64,000 nucleotides of DNA from Nitrospirota bacterium (lineage in GTDB: Bacteria > Nitrospirota > Thermodesulfovibrionia > Thermodesulfovibrionales > UBA6898). The position numbers were made by a program, and so were the translations under genes. The DNA lies in NCBI GenBank assembly GCA_016235245.1, contig JACRLO010000007.1, positions 1-64,000 of the forward strand, in the 5' to 3' direction. Each line of letters begins with the position of its first letter. Positions within the stretch are counted from its first letter, which is position 1. Positions 26,112 to 34,689 of the stretch are shown here, piece by piece. The notes below the pieces were generated by a model, which worked only from the letters and a program-made list of their open reading frames with translations, had not been told where the DNA came from and did not search any database.

Positions 26112-27787
26112 CCCTCCAAAATCTCCGCCACATTCCGGGCAATCGTCTCTTCCAGTTCCCGCGCCTGTGCGTTGAGAACTTCAAGTTCTTCATTCAGCGT
26201 CTCCAGCTTCTCCTTGAAATCCTCATCACTCACTTCCTCGCCAGGCGCAACGCCGACGTAGCGGCCGGGGTTCAAAGACCATCCCTGTGCTTCGATCTCT
26301 TTTAGCGTGGCAACCTTGCAGAGGCCGGGGATATCTTTATAAAAAATCCCCCCGCCTTTGGCGGCCCCCTTTTTCAAAGTGGGCGAACCAAACACTTCTT
26401 CGAGCTTTGCCTTTGCCTCATCGCCTCCAAGAGTGAAATCCAACTCTTCTCCGCGATAGAGTCGGACAATGTTGGCAAGGAATCCGATCTGAGTGTCTGC
26501 CCAGTCCCGATGGGCACGGTCTATCTGGCGGTAGATATGTCTGGCATCTATGAAGAGCACAGTGTCGCTACCCCTCACCCCAGCCCTCTCCCCCAAGGGG
26601 CGAGGGGGCAATTTGGACTTGCCACGGTCGAGGAACCAAAGAGTGCAGGGGAGTGTGACGGTATAGAACAGATTCGGTCCGACAGCGACCATCACATCAA
26701 TTGCGTTGTCCTCAAGAAGCTTGCGTCTCAAATCCTGTTCAGAAGAGCGGGCGTCCGAGGCTGAGTTGGCCATAACAAAACCCGCCCGGCCCTTTTCGTT
26801 CAGCGCAGAATAGAAGAGCTGAATCCAGAGATAGTTCGCGTTATCTGTCCGGGGCAGACCAAAGGGATACCTGCGGCCTTTGCCGACCTCTGCCTCAAGC
26901 CTCTCCTTGTCCACTGCATTAACATTGAACGGAGGATTGGCAAGGACAAAATCAAAGCGGCCTGTGGACTGGTGCAGGTCGTCATAATAGGTGATCGCCT
27001 CGCGGATATCGCCCTCAAGCCCGTGCATGGCAAGGTTCATCCGGCAGAGCGCAATCGTTGCAGCAACCTTTTCCTGCCCGTGTATGGACAGTTCAGACGA
27101 AGGGTTCTTCTTATGCTCGGCAACAAAGCGGGCACTCTGGACAAACATGCCGCCCGAGCCACAGGCAGGGTCGAGTATGCGGCCGTGATAGGGCTCTATG
27201 ATCTCGACAAGAAGCCGGACAATGCTTGCGGGCGTGTAGAACTCGCCGCCCTTCTGTCCCTCTGTGCGCGCGAATTCGCCCAGAAAATATTCATAGATTC
27301 TGCCAAAGGCGTCGTAATCAATGGTCGCCGGAATTTCCGAGACCTTTTTGAGCAGTTCCTTGAGCAGTGTCCCTGAAAATATCTCATACGTCTTCGGCAG
27401 CACGCCTGCAAGCTGGGGATTGTGCTTTTCGATATCCCGCATAGCCTCGTTGATCGTCTTGCCGATATTGCCGCCTTCAGGCAGAGACAAAAGGGAGTCG
27501 AAGCGAGCGTTCGGCGTGAGATAGATCACACCTTCTGCATGATAGGCTGCCGGCTCGTCAATGCGTGAGGTGGACCGCCGCGAGGATTGGCCTGCCTTTT
27601 CGAGTTTGCTGCGCAGGGCATTAAAACGGACCTCGGCAAAACGCAGAAAGATCAGCCCTAAAACAGGCGCTGAGTATTGGGCAGAGGTGAGGCCGGAATT
27701 GGCCCTGAACTGATCCGCCGCATCCCAGAGCTTTTTTTCGAGTGTGTCTGTGGCAGTATCTTTTTCAGACGGTGCGACCCACTGCAT
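26108..27787 (-). CDS. hsdM: Type I restriction-modification methyltransferase subunit with two palindrome-derived inserts
   Basis: 559 residues. HsdM N-terminal helical domain ([20 protein letters not shown]). N6-adenine methyltransferase motif I is [18 protein letters not shown] near residue 205, and the catalytic motif IV is NPPF ([15 protein letters not shown]) near 288. Two in-frame stretches look foreign: residues ~393-406 ([13 protein letters not shown]) and ~467-481 ([15 protein letters not shown]). Both are coded by GC-rich palindromes and lie in expected surface loops between conserved blocks. Motifs are otherwise intact, so the enzyme is probably active. GGAGAT lies upstream of the start. 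Confidence 0.95.
   Translation of the reverse strand: MQWVAPSEKDTATDTLEKKLWDAADQFRANSGLTSAQYSAPVLGLIFLRFAEVRFNALRSKLEKAGQSSRRSTSRIDEPAAYHAEGVIYLTPNARFDSLLSLPEGGNIGKTINEAMRDIEKHNPQLAGVLPKTYEIFSGTLLKELLKKVSEIPATIDYDAFGRIYEYFLGEFARTEGQKGGEFYTPASIVRLLVEIIEPYHGRILDPACGSGGMFVQSARFVAEHKKNPSSELSIHGQEKVAATIALCRMNLAMHGLEGDIREAITYYDDLHQSTGRFDFVLANPPFNVNAVDKERLEAEVGKGRRYPFGLPRTDNANYLWIQLFYSALNEKGRAGFVMANSASDARSSEQDLRRKLLEDNAIDVMVAVGPNLFYTVTLPCTLWFLDRGKSKLPPRPLGERAGVRGSDTVLFIDARHIYRQIDRAHRDWADTQIGFLANIVRLYRGEELDFTLGGDEAKAKLEEVFGSPTLKKGAAKGGGIFYKDIPGLCKVATLKEIEAQGWSLNPGRYVGVAPGEEVSDEDFKEKLETLNEELEVLNAQARELEETIARNVAEILEG
26345..26385. repeat. Palindromic repeat-like insert in hsdM (C-terminal site)
   Basis: Contains CCGCC-TTT-GGCGG (26352-26364, perfect 5-bp stem) next to a second small palindrome, CCCCTTT and AAAGTGGG. 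It is read in hsdM as [15 protein letters not shown]. This looks like dispersed small palindromic elements known from many genomes, whose translations have the form PPLKKGGKGG. Membership of a repeat family is judged from memory. Confidence 0.5.
26571..26607. repeat. Palindromic repeat-like insert in hsdM (central site)
   Basis: Arms CCCCTCACCCC (26571-26581) and GGGGCGAGGGG (26597-26607) pair at 10 of 11 positions with a 15-nt loop. It is read in hsdM as [13 protein letters not shown], and in the other strand as [12 protein letters not shown]. Both peptide forms are familiar translations of a widespread small palindromic repeat. Confidence 0.6.
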
Positions 27788-27860
27788 CTATGTACATCTC
27801 CACTGATTGGGAAAGAAAATCAGATCGTTCTTCAACGCGCCTATAACCCCCGTTAATAAA

Positions 27861-27920
27861 TTAAACAAATAAGGGACACAGCTTCTTATGTAATGCTGCT
27901 GGCAGTTCATTAACAGTCAT
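27861..27920 (-). CDS. Possible 19-residue leader peptide or gene remnant before hsdM
   Basis: Minus-strand ATG 27920 preceded by AGGGAGGGG 4 nt upstream, encoding MTVNELPAALHKKLCPLFV and a stop. It sits between the PIN toxin stop (13 nt away) and the hsdM start (73 nt away). The ribosome site is strong. The peptide could be a translated leader, or the truncated start of a lost gene. No other support. Confidence 0.25.
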   Translation of the reverse strand: MTVNELPAALHKKLCPLFV

Positions 27921-27932
27921 ATTACCCCTCCC

Positions 27933-28373
27933 TTATTGCCCATAGATACGAAAATTTACAAACTCACGTATTCTCACAAAATCTTTTTCATTTTTTGTAA
28001 GAACAAACGCCCCGATTCGCCGGGCAGAGCAGGCGACAAGAATGTCATTTTGCAGACGGGAAAGATATGTTGAGTCATACCCGTATTTCTTTCTGCTCTT
28101 CGCGATGATGCCGCCCGTTTGACGCCAGTCCTCGTCGTTGGGAACTATCAGTCTTCCGACATTCTGAAAGGTCTGATGCAGCTTATCGAGAAGTTTAATG
28201 GACTGGCTGTCATGTGCTCCGGCAAAAAGCTCAGAGACGACAACCGAACTCATATATAGGAGCGGGTTGATAAAGTCCTCGGGAAATTTCGGATGTATAA
28301 TTCCATCCCTGAGGAAGGGTATATACACAGAGGTATCAAGGATAGCTTTAATCTGATAATCTGCCGAAGACAT
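27933..28373 (-). CDS. PIN-domain ribonuclease toxin (VapC-type)
   Basis: About 146 residues from ATG 28373 (MSSADYQIKAILDTSVYIPF), a start inside the antitoxin's last codons (26-nt overlap), typical of toxin-antitoxin pairs. PIN-domain acidic residues: D in ILDTSVY near residue 12, E in VVSELFAGA near 49, D in LQNDILVACSARR near 108, and a late D in TKNEKDFVRI near 130. Such toxins are RNases, often acting on tRNA or rRNA. It is encoded between the hsd genes and a HAD phosphatase. Confidence 0.85.
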   Translation of the reverse strand: MSSADYQIKAILDTSVYIPFLRDGIIHPKFPEDFINPLLYMSSVVVSELFAGAHDSQSIKLLDKLHQTFQNVGRLIVPNDEDWRQTGGIIAKSRKKYGYDSTYLSRLQNDILVACSARRIGAFVLTKNEKDFVRIREFVNFRIYGQ

Positions 28374-28557
28374 CTTCGATCTTACATTTGCCTTTGACCG
28401 ACATAAGGGTTTTATGAATTTCTGCATTGGCAATCACCATATCAAGGGCTTTGTTGACTGCCTCAGTGTCGGTAACGGCATGGGTAATCCGCCTGACCAT
28501 CTCAATTTTGCCGGGTTCAAGAAGGAACTGTTTTCTTACTTTTGCTGCTGTCTGCAT
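28348..28557 (-). CDS. Small antitoxin paired with the PIN toxin
   Basis: 69 residues. N-terminal half KVRKQFLLEPGKIEMVRRI, then DTEAVNKALDMVIANAEIH, consistent with a ribbon-helix-helix or similar DNA-binding fold plus a toxin-binding tail. GGAGGTGA lies 6 nt upstream of the ATG. It comes first and overlaps the toxin gene, as expected for an antitoxin. The family is not certain. Confidence 0.75.
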   Translation of the reverse strand: MQTAAKVRKQFLLEPGKIEMVRRITHAVTDTEAVNKALDMVIANAEIHKTLMSVKGKCKIEDVFGRLSD

Positions 28558-28576
28558 AATGCATCACCTCCATGAT

Positions 28577-28601
28577 GTGTATATTATACAATATCATACA
28601 C
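28577..28601 (-). promoter_or_regulatory. Promoter/operator of the toxin-antitoxin pair
   Basis: GTGTAT and ATACAC arms bound a 25-bp imperfect inverted repeat that contains a perfect -10 box, TATAAT (28588-28583, minus strand). The location just upstream of the antitoxin suggests autoregulation by the antitoxin/toxin complex. No good -35 is visible. Confidence 0.55.
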
Positions 28602-28648
28602 ATAAATCAGCAGCTATTGATAAAAGCCTGGCTACCGCATAAGAACAT

Positions 28649-29314
28649 TCAATCAGAAGAGATCAGTTCCCGGAAATCATGGATCGCGGGGAAATGGGGG
28701 GAATGGCCTTTCTCTGCCTTTGAACTGGCATAAGCCTTATAAAGGATGTATTTGATGCCGTACTGTTTTGCCGTCTTCAGGACCGCCTCGGTATCATCAA
28801 TAAAAAGGGTCTTTTCTTTATCAAACTTGAGCCGCTTCTGGACCTTTTCCCAGAACCCAATCTCCTCCTTGGCATACCCCATCTCAAACGAGGTGACCGC
28901 TGCATCGAAATACTTGCCGAGCTCTGTCTTTTTCAGCTTGATCTCAAGCACCTTGTAATGGGCATTGGTCACCAGAAATATCTTTTTCTTCCGCTGCCTC
29001 AGCATCTGGAGAAATTCCTCTACATGGGGATGCACCTCGATCAGATGGCGCATCTGCTCCTTCAGCGCCGGAATGTCTACATCCACCTCCCTGGACCAAA
29101 AATCGATGTCAGTCCAGTTCAGGGTGCCTTCATGCAGTTTGTATCTGGCGAGGAGTTCTTCCTTTGCCATGCCAAAGGAGATCTTCTTTTTCTCTGCATA
29201 TCGTTCCGGCAGGAGGTGCTCCCAGAAATAGTCGTCGAAGTACTTGTCCAGGAGTGTGCCGTCCATATCCAGAAGGACGTATTTGATTTCGTGAAGCGGG
29301 ATAAGGGTCTTCAA
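28649..29314 (-). CDS. HAD-superfamily phosphatase (YrfG-like nucleotidase family)
   Basis: 221 residues starting with TTG at 29314, preceded by AAGGCAGG. HAD motif I is LLDMDGTLLD (residues ~15-24), motif II is FLVTNAH near 115, and the motif III/IV region is KTLFIDDTEAVLK near 172. The pattern YFWEHLLPERYAEKKKIS resembles the GMP/IMP nucleotidase YrfG. Cytoplasmic phosphatase; the substrate is not known. The gene is upstream of the toxin-antitoxin region and downstream of the siroheme gene, with 42 nt between. Confidence 0.82.
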   Translation of the reverse strand: MKTLIPLHEIKYVLLDMDGTLLDKYFDDYFWEHLLPERYAEKKKISFGMAKEELLARYKLHEGTLNWTDIDFWSREVDVDIPALKEQMRHLIEVHPHVEEFLQMLRQRKKKIFLVTNAHYKVLEIKLKKTELGKYFDAAVTSFEMGYAKEEIGFWEKVQKRLKFDKEKTLFIDDTEAVLKTAKQYGIKYILYKAYASSKAEKGHSPHFPAIHDFRELISSD

Positions 29315-29356
29315 TGCCTGCCTTCTTTTTTTGGTATCAGGATGATGAAAACAGCG

Positions 29357-30016
29357 TCAGATTAATTTTGCGAGCTTTTCTTCGACCGATTTTCTTACTC
29401 CCAGAAAGCCTGTTCTGCGCAGACGCGCTAAAGCACTTCCTGAGGCAAGGTCCTTCAGGAAATGTGACCGTTTCTTCTTATCGCTGATCCCGGCGAGCGC
29501 CTTCTTTCTTATATCTGCCACAAAATTGAGATACCTGCCGATCTCCGGGCCATAGATCTTTTCCAGTTCCTGCCGCATGGTCTTCGAAAAAGCAGGGCTG
29601 ACGCCTCCCGTTGAAATCGCTATCGTCAGCGGACCCCGTTTAATCACCGATGGCACAACAAAGGAACACTCTGTTGGAACATCAACGACATTTACCAGTG
29701 CCGGAGCATCAGCGGCAACCTGCCTGTTTACCGAAGGATCATCGGTCGCAGCAACAACAAGAATACTTCCCCTGAGATCACCTTTTCGATAGCAGCGAGT
29801 GATATGCGTTATGCTCTTTTTTGTTTTTTCGTTGTTGAGCCGGGGAGTAAGGACTGGACTGACCACGGTGACTGCAGCGCCGGCCTTCAGAAGCGAGAGG
29901 GTCTTTCTTTCCGCTATGGCGCCGCCCCCAACAACAACCGCCTTCTTCCCGTTGAGATTGAGAAACGCAGGATAGTAGTTCACAAAAGGCAGTTGACGGC
30001 TACTTCTTTTTCTCAT
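29357..30016 (-). CDS. Siroheme synthase, Met8/CysG N-terminal type (precorrin-2 dehydrogenase / ferrochelatase)
   Basis: 219 residues. Rossmann motif AVVVGGGAIAERKTLSLLKAGA begins near residue 25. The segments VAATDDPSVNRQVAADA and VVDVPTECSFVVPSVIKRGPLTIAISTGGVSPAFSK match the family (described by residue blocks, not one continuous motif). It converts precorrin-2 to siroheme, the cofactor of dissimilatory sulfite reductase, so it supports the sulfate pathway at the start of the window. Its start overlaps the bamD stop by 17 nt. No ribosome site is clear, so translation may be coupled to bamD. Confidence 0.9.
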   Translation of the reverse strand: MRKRSSRQLPFVNYYPAFLNLNGKKAVVVGGGAIAERKTLSLLKAGAAVTVVSPVLTPRLNNEKTKKSITHITRCYRKGDLRGSILVVAATDDPSVNRQVAADAPALVNVVDVPTECSFVVPSVIKRGPLTIAISTGGVSPAFSKTMRQELEKIYGPEIGRYLNFVADIRKKALAGISDKKKRSHFLKDLASGSALARLRRTGFLGVRKSVEEKLAKLI

Positions 30017-30649
30017 CTTTTGAGAGAGAGACGAGTTCTTTTTTGGCTTCCTTTGACAAAGGGCTGTTCGGATATTTCTCGAGGAGGCGGTTCAGGGATG
30101 ATTCTGCTTTTTCTTTCTGGCCGGCGCCTCTGTATGCGATACCGAGCTTGAGCAGCACGTTATCCTCTTTTTTGTACTCAGGGAATTTCTTCATCAGGGT
30201 CTCAAAACGGTCAATAGCAGCGCTATACGATTTCTTGCCCAGATAAAAATCTCCTACCAGATATTCATAGTCAGCCATTACGGTCCTGCATTTCTCGATC
30301 CGGAGATCGATCAGGTCCTTGTACTGATTCCGCGGAAAATCCTTTTTCAGCTTCTCGAATTCAGCAAGGGCCTTTGCTGCACCGCCATACCCTCTTTCAG
30401 GGCCTTCGATCCATCTGCTATTCTGAGCTGTGCAAGGGGTGCGTATTTTTTGGTGAGGTCCCTGTTTTTTATCTCGAGCAGCAGCGTCCTGGCCTCATCG
30501 TAGTCCTTCGTATCAATAAGCTTATTCGCCTTATCAAACGATCGTTCGGCATTAAATTCCTCATTGGCAACAGGCTTCACCGCAGACTTTGAGCATGCAA
30601 ACAGAAGCAGAAGCAGCGACAGAGCTGAAAGTATTCTTGTTATTTTCAT
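30000..30649 (-). pseudogene. bamD: BamD-type outer-membrane assembly lipoprotein, frameshifted
   Basis: Two frames together give one BamD. Frame one starts at ATG 30649 with a lipoprotein signal (LSALSLLLLLFAC, lipobox Cys) and TPR-like repeats down to LAQLRIADGSKALKEG. Frame two continues from GYGGAAKALAEFEKLKKDFP to the normal C-terminus KKELVSLSKDEKKK. The switch falls at the C run 30390-30392 (GGG on the coding strand); one extra G would restore one frame of ~216 residues. BamD is essential for beta-barrel insertion in Gram-negatives, so a sequencing/assembly error or programmed slippage is more likely than true loss. Another TPR lipoprotein elsewhere could also compensate. Confidence 0.75.
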
Positions 30650-30741
30650 GAAGTTATTAAAACTGTACCCATAAAGTGAAGTCAAGGCGGAGGGGAATCC
30701 GTTGCCTTGCCAAAGCCGCCGTGCGAGTGCTATCGTTATGG

Positions 30742-33186
30742 GTGAATCTTTTGCATTTTCTAAAACCGGGCAGGTATATAAACAGCGAATATAACGCTGT
30801 CCACAAAAAAGCCCCTCTGTCCGTTGCCCTGGCATTTCCGGATATCTATGATGTGGGCATGTCCCACCTTGGGCTCAAGATCCTCTATGCAATCATCAAT
30901 GAGCTTCCCTATGCGTCTGCTGAACGCGTCTTTTCTCCCTGGCCCGATCTTGAAGCAGCCATGAGACAGCAGAACGAGCCGCTCGCTTCCCTGGAGTCAG
31001 GCAAGCCTCTGCATGCCTTTGATATCGTCGGCTTCAGCCTTCAGTATGAACTTGCCTTTACCACGGTCCTCAACATGCTCAATCTTGGCAGCATGCCCCT
31101 CAGGACTGAGGAGCGCATAACACGCAGGGACCTGCCTCTTATCATTGCAGGCGGCCCCTGCACGGTAAATCCCTATCCCATGTCTCCGTTTATCGACGCC
31201 TTTCTTATCGGCGACGGCGAAGAAGCGGTCAAAGAAATCCTCTCGGTTTATTACCAGTGGAAGACCGGCGGCTCAGGCGAAAAACTCAGCCTGCTGAAAG
31301 CCCTTGCAGACATAGAAGGCGTCTTTGTGCCTCTTTTTGGCAGAGACAAAATAGTGAGGCGGCGGTATATTGATTCTCTGGATACGGCCCCGTTCCCGAC
31401 CGAGCCTGTTGTGCCTTATACAAACATCGTCCATGACAGGATTAATATCGAAATCTCCCGCGGCTGCACCATGGGCTGCAGGTTCTGCCAGGCAGGCATG
31501 ATCTACCGGCCTGTACGTGAGCGCTCCCCCGAAAAGGTGCTCGCGATCGCTGAACAGTCACTGAAGTCAACGGGATATGACACGGCCTCCTTTACTTCTC
31601 TGAGTTCGGGCGATTACTCATGCCTCGGCCCGCTTATGAAGGAATTCAACAGGCGGTTTTCCTGCCAGCGTGTTTCCCTTTCCCTGCCGTCACTCCGTGT
31701 CGGGTCGGTAAATGACGGGATGCTGAGGGAACTCAAGGCGGTCCGCAAGTCCGGCTTTACGATTGCTCCTGAGGCAGGCACAGACAGGCTTCGGGCCGTC
31801 GTCAACAAGGATTTCACGAGTGAAACCTATGCACAGGCACTCGAAAAACTCTTCAGGGCAGGATGGCAGAACCTCAAGCTCTATTTTATGATAGGGCTCC
31901 CGACTGAGACTGATGACGACATCACCGCCATCCCTGAAATGGTCTGGCAGGCGATCAATACCTCAAAGAGGCTGACCGGAAGACGCGCAACGCTCAGTGT
32001 CGGCGTCTCTCCCTTTGTGCCGAAGCCGCATACGCCGTTTCAATGGTATGGACAGAACAACCTGGAGCTTATCATCGAAAAAAACCGTTTTCTCAAGGGA
32101 GCTCTTCTTCGGAAAGGGGTGCAGTTCAGAGGACATGATCCTGAGATGTCCGTGCTTGAGGCGGCCTTTGCGCGCGGAGACGAAAGCCTTTCAGTCCTCA
32201 TCGAGGAAGCCTGGCGGCTCGGATGCAGGCTTGATGCCTGGACAGAATACTTCGATATGGCAAAGTGGAAACAGGCGATGGAAACAACAGGCATTCATGC
32301 GGCTCAATACGCTGAACGCACATTTGGCGGGGATGCCTCACTTCCCTGGGACAATATCGATATTGGTGTCACCAGGAAATTCCTCTGGAAAGAATATCAG
32401 ACGGCCTTGGCGGCCGAATTCACCTCTGACTGCAGAAAGGTCTGCCATGCCTGCGGCCTCAAATGCAGGCCTGAGGATATGGCGCAGCAGGATGCTCCTG
32501 ACCTGTCGGCTGCGACGGATCAACCGGCAAGAAAGCCGTTCCCCGTTGAGGGTGTATCCATACGAGTGAGGCTCCAGTATGCCAAGACCGGAAGGCTGCG
32601 CTATCTTTCCCATCTTGAGACGACCACAGCCCTGATCCGCGGCATGAGACGGGCCGGGTTTCCTTTCAAATATACCGAGGGGTTCCATCCCGGACCAAAG
32701 ACTTCTTTTGGTCCTGCCCTCAGCGTCGGGACAGCAGGGCTGAAAGAATATCTCGATATGGAACTGATCCCGCCTTTCGATATCGCATCAGGGCTTGCCC
32801 TGCTGCAGGGGAATCTTCCCAATGGCCTTCAGGCCATAACCATGAAAGTAGTCGAAAAGGCTGAAAAATCCCTTACAGGGTTTGTAGTAAGATACACCTA
32901 TGAAATCGTCAGCAATAAGGGGCTTTCTCTTGATGCCTTCCACGAAAACAGGGATATGCCCGTGCAGAGGAAGCAGAACACGTACCTCTTGTCCGACATG
33001 GTCGGGGAAGCGGTGATGACCGGGCAGACGTCTTGCCGCATCACGGTAAAGGATCTTGGAGATATTAAAGTGCGGCTTGATGAGCTCCTCCCTCTGGTCT
33101 TCGCCCAACCTGCTGATGACCTTGAGATAACCAGGCTCGCCATGTATGGCTGGGACAATGGCTGGAAAGAACCTCTGGAGGATTAG
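30742..33186 (+). CDS. B12-binding-type radical SAM protein fused to a DUF2344 domain (TIGR03960 + TIGR03936)
   Basis: About 814 residues if GTG 30742 is the start (frame opens at 30676; no clear ribosome site). The N-terminal region has the AFPDIYDVGMSHLGLKILYA B12-binding-like segment. The radical SAM site is EISRGCTMGCRFCQAGMIYRP (CxxxCxxC) near residue 255. The C-terminal ~250 residues (VRLQYAKTGRLRYLSHLE) form a DUF2344 domain. The two are separate genes in some bacteria and fused in others. The reaction is unknown. It sits directly before the RNase G gene (3-nt gap), a common arrangement, which suggests a role in RNA or tRNA modification. Confidence 0.88.
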   Translation: MNLLHFLKPGRYINSEYNAVHKKAPLSVALAFPDIYDVGMSHLGLKILYAIINELPYASAERVFSPWPDLEAAMRQQNEPLASLESGKPLHAFDIVGFSLQYELAFTTVLNMLNLGSMPLRTEERITRRDLPLIIAGGPCTVNPYPMSPFIDAFLIGDGEEAVKEILSVYYQWKTGGSGEKLSLLKALADIEGVFVPLFGRDKIVRRRYIDSLDTAPFPTEPVVPYTNIVHDRINIEISRGCTMGCRFCQAGMIYRPVRERSPEKVLAIAEQSLKSTGYDTASFTSLSSGDYSCLGPLMKEFNRRFSCQRVSLSLPSLRVGSVNDGMLRELKAVRKSGFTIAPEAGTDRLRAVVNKDFTSETYAQALEKLFRAGWQNLKLYFMIGLPTETDDDITAIPEMVWQAINTSKRLTGRRATLSVGVSPFVPKPHTPFQWYGQNNLELIIEKNRFLKGALLRKGVQFRGHDPEMSVLEAAFARGDESLSVLIEEAWRLGCRLDAWTEYFDMAKWKQAMETTGIHAAQYAERTFGGDASLPWDNIDIGVTRKFLWKEYQTALAAEFTSDCRKVCHACGLKCRPEDMAQQDAPDLSAATDQPARKPFPVEGVSIRVRLQYAKTGRLRYLSHLETTTALIRGMRRAGFPFKYTEGFHPGPKTSFGPALSVGTAGLKEYLDMELIPPFDIASGLALLQGNLPNGLQAITMKVVEKAEKSLTGFVVRYTYEIVSNKGLSLDAFHENRDMPVQRKQNTYLLSDMVGEAVMTGQTSCRITVKDLGDIKVRLDELLPLVFAQPADDLEITRLAMYGWDNGWKEPLED

Positions 33187-33189
33187 ATC

Positions 33190-34689
33190 GTGGGCAATGA
33201 AATTCTGATCAATATAACACACGGCGAGACACGGGTCGCCCTATTGGAGAGCGGTCAGGTGATCGAGTTCTATGTCGAGCGCAGGCGCGATACGAGCTTT
33301 GTCGGCAATATCTATAAGGGAAAAGTTGTCAAGATCCTCCCCGGCATGCAGTCAGCTTTCGTTGACATCGGTCTTGAAAAGGCCGCTTTTCTTTATGTGG
33401 CTGATATCCAGACAGAGGCAGACGAATATGCCCCCATGTTTGAGGAGAAGGATTCCTCAATAGATCTTTTTCCCAGAAGGTCCCGTGCCGAGACGCCGAT
33501 TGATGAAGTGCTCCAGGACGGCCAGGAGCTTCTGGTCCAGGTTTCGAAAGACCCGATCGGAAGCAAAGGTGCGCGGGCAACATCCTATATAACGCTGCCC
33601 GGAAGATATCTGGTGCTGATGCCGAATGTTGAACATGTCGGCATCTCCCGAAGGATCATGAGCGAAGAAGAACGTGCCAGGCTCAATGCGATCGTTGATC
33701 GTATTAAGCCTGAAGGCTACGGCCTTATCATCCGCACCGCAAGCGAGGGCTCCCCGGAGGAAGACCTGAAAAAAGACCTCGAATTCCTCGTGCTGCTCTG
33801 GGAAAACCTCCAGCGGAAAAAGGATCGCGTTCCTGCCCGCGGACTGCTCTATAGCGACCTTGATCTGGTGATCAGGTCGATCCGTGACCTCATGAGCCAG
33901 GAAGTTGAACGCCTTATCATAGATTCCCGTGAGGAATATACCCGGGTGATCGAGTTTGTAAAGACCTATTTCCCCAAATTGCTCAACAAGATTGAACTCT
34001 ATGAAGAAGCAGAGCCGATCTTTGATGCCTTCGGGATTGAACTGGATATCTCGCGTGCCCTTGGGCGCAGGGTCTGGCTGAAATCAGGCGGCTATATTGT
34101 GGTTGACCAGACAGAAGCAATGACCGTCATCGATGTTAACACCGGCAAATTCGTCGGCAAGGAAGGACTCGAAGATACGATCCTGAAGACGAATCTCGAG
34201 GCGGTGAAAGAGATCGCTTATCAGATCAGGCTCAGGAACCTTGGCGGCATCATCATTATAGACTTTATTGACATGGACAATATCGAAAACAGGGATAAGC
34301 TCTTCAATGCCTTCTCTGAAGCGATGAAAAAGGACCGCGCAAAAAATACGATCCTGCATGTTTCGGAGCTCGGCCTGATCCAGATGACCAGGAAGCGTGT
34401 GAGGGAAAGCCTGGGACGGACGCTCTGCGCCACCTGCCCTTACTGCGAAGGCAAGGGGTTCATAAAATCTCCCGATACACTCTCCTACGAGATCCTGCGC
34501 ACCATAAAAAAAATGGCACGCCACGGCAGCACCAAGATCATCATTACAGCCCATCCGCTCGTAGCTGAACTGCTCTCTGATGAAGAGATGCTCGGCATCG
34601 AGGAGGTCGAAAAACAGTACGGGGCAAAGGTGATCATCAGGCCTGACAGCAAGATGCACCAGGAAAACTACGAGGTCAGCTCACTGTGA
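33190..34689 (+). CDS. rng: Ribonuclease G/E family endoribonuclease
   Basis: 499 residues from GTG 33190. It begins with NEILINITHGETRVALLESG, and an S1 RNA-binding domain follows (GNIYKGKVVKILPGMQSAFVDIG). The catalytic Mg site is VIDVNTGKFVG near residue 317 with FIDMDN near 360. The zinc-link CATCPYCEGKG near residue 413 matches the CPxCxGxG motif used for dimerisation. It processes rRNA 5' ends and mRNAs. It follows the radical SAM gene by 3 nt and overlaps larE by 4 nt. Confidence 0.94.
   Translation: MGNEILINITHGETRVALLESGQVIEFYVERRRDTSFVGNIYKGKVVKILPGMQSAFVDIGLEKAAFLYVADIQTEADEYAPMFEEKDSSIDLFPRRSRAETPIDEVLQDGQELLVQVSKDPIGSKGARATSYITLPGRYLVLMPNVEHVGISRRIMSEEERARLNAIVDRIKPEGYGLIIRTASEGSPEEDLKKDLEFLVLLWENLQRKKDRVPARGLLYSDLDLVIRSIRDLMSQEVERLIIDSREEYTRVIEFVKTYFPKLLNKIELYEEAEPIFDAFGIELDISRALGRRVWLKSGGYIVVDQTEAMTVIDVNTGKFVGKEGLEDTILKTNLEAVKEIAYQIRLRNLGGIIIIDFIDMDNIENRDKLFNAFSEAMKKDRAKNTILHVSELGLIQMTRKRVRESLGRTLCATCPYCEGKGFIKSPDTLSYEILRTIKKMARHGSTKIIITAHPLVAELLSDEEMLGIEEVEKQYGAKVIIRPDSKMHQENYEVSSL

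Noticed and set aside
16692-28601. Integration of the defence island at tRNA-Met
   Set aside because: I found no integrase, no second copy of the tRNA 3' end and no direct repeats at the far side. Adjacency alone is not enough.
30347-30649. Selenocysteine readthrough as explanation of the split bamD
   Set aside because: The two halves are in different reading frames and need a one-base change, not a UGA readthrough.
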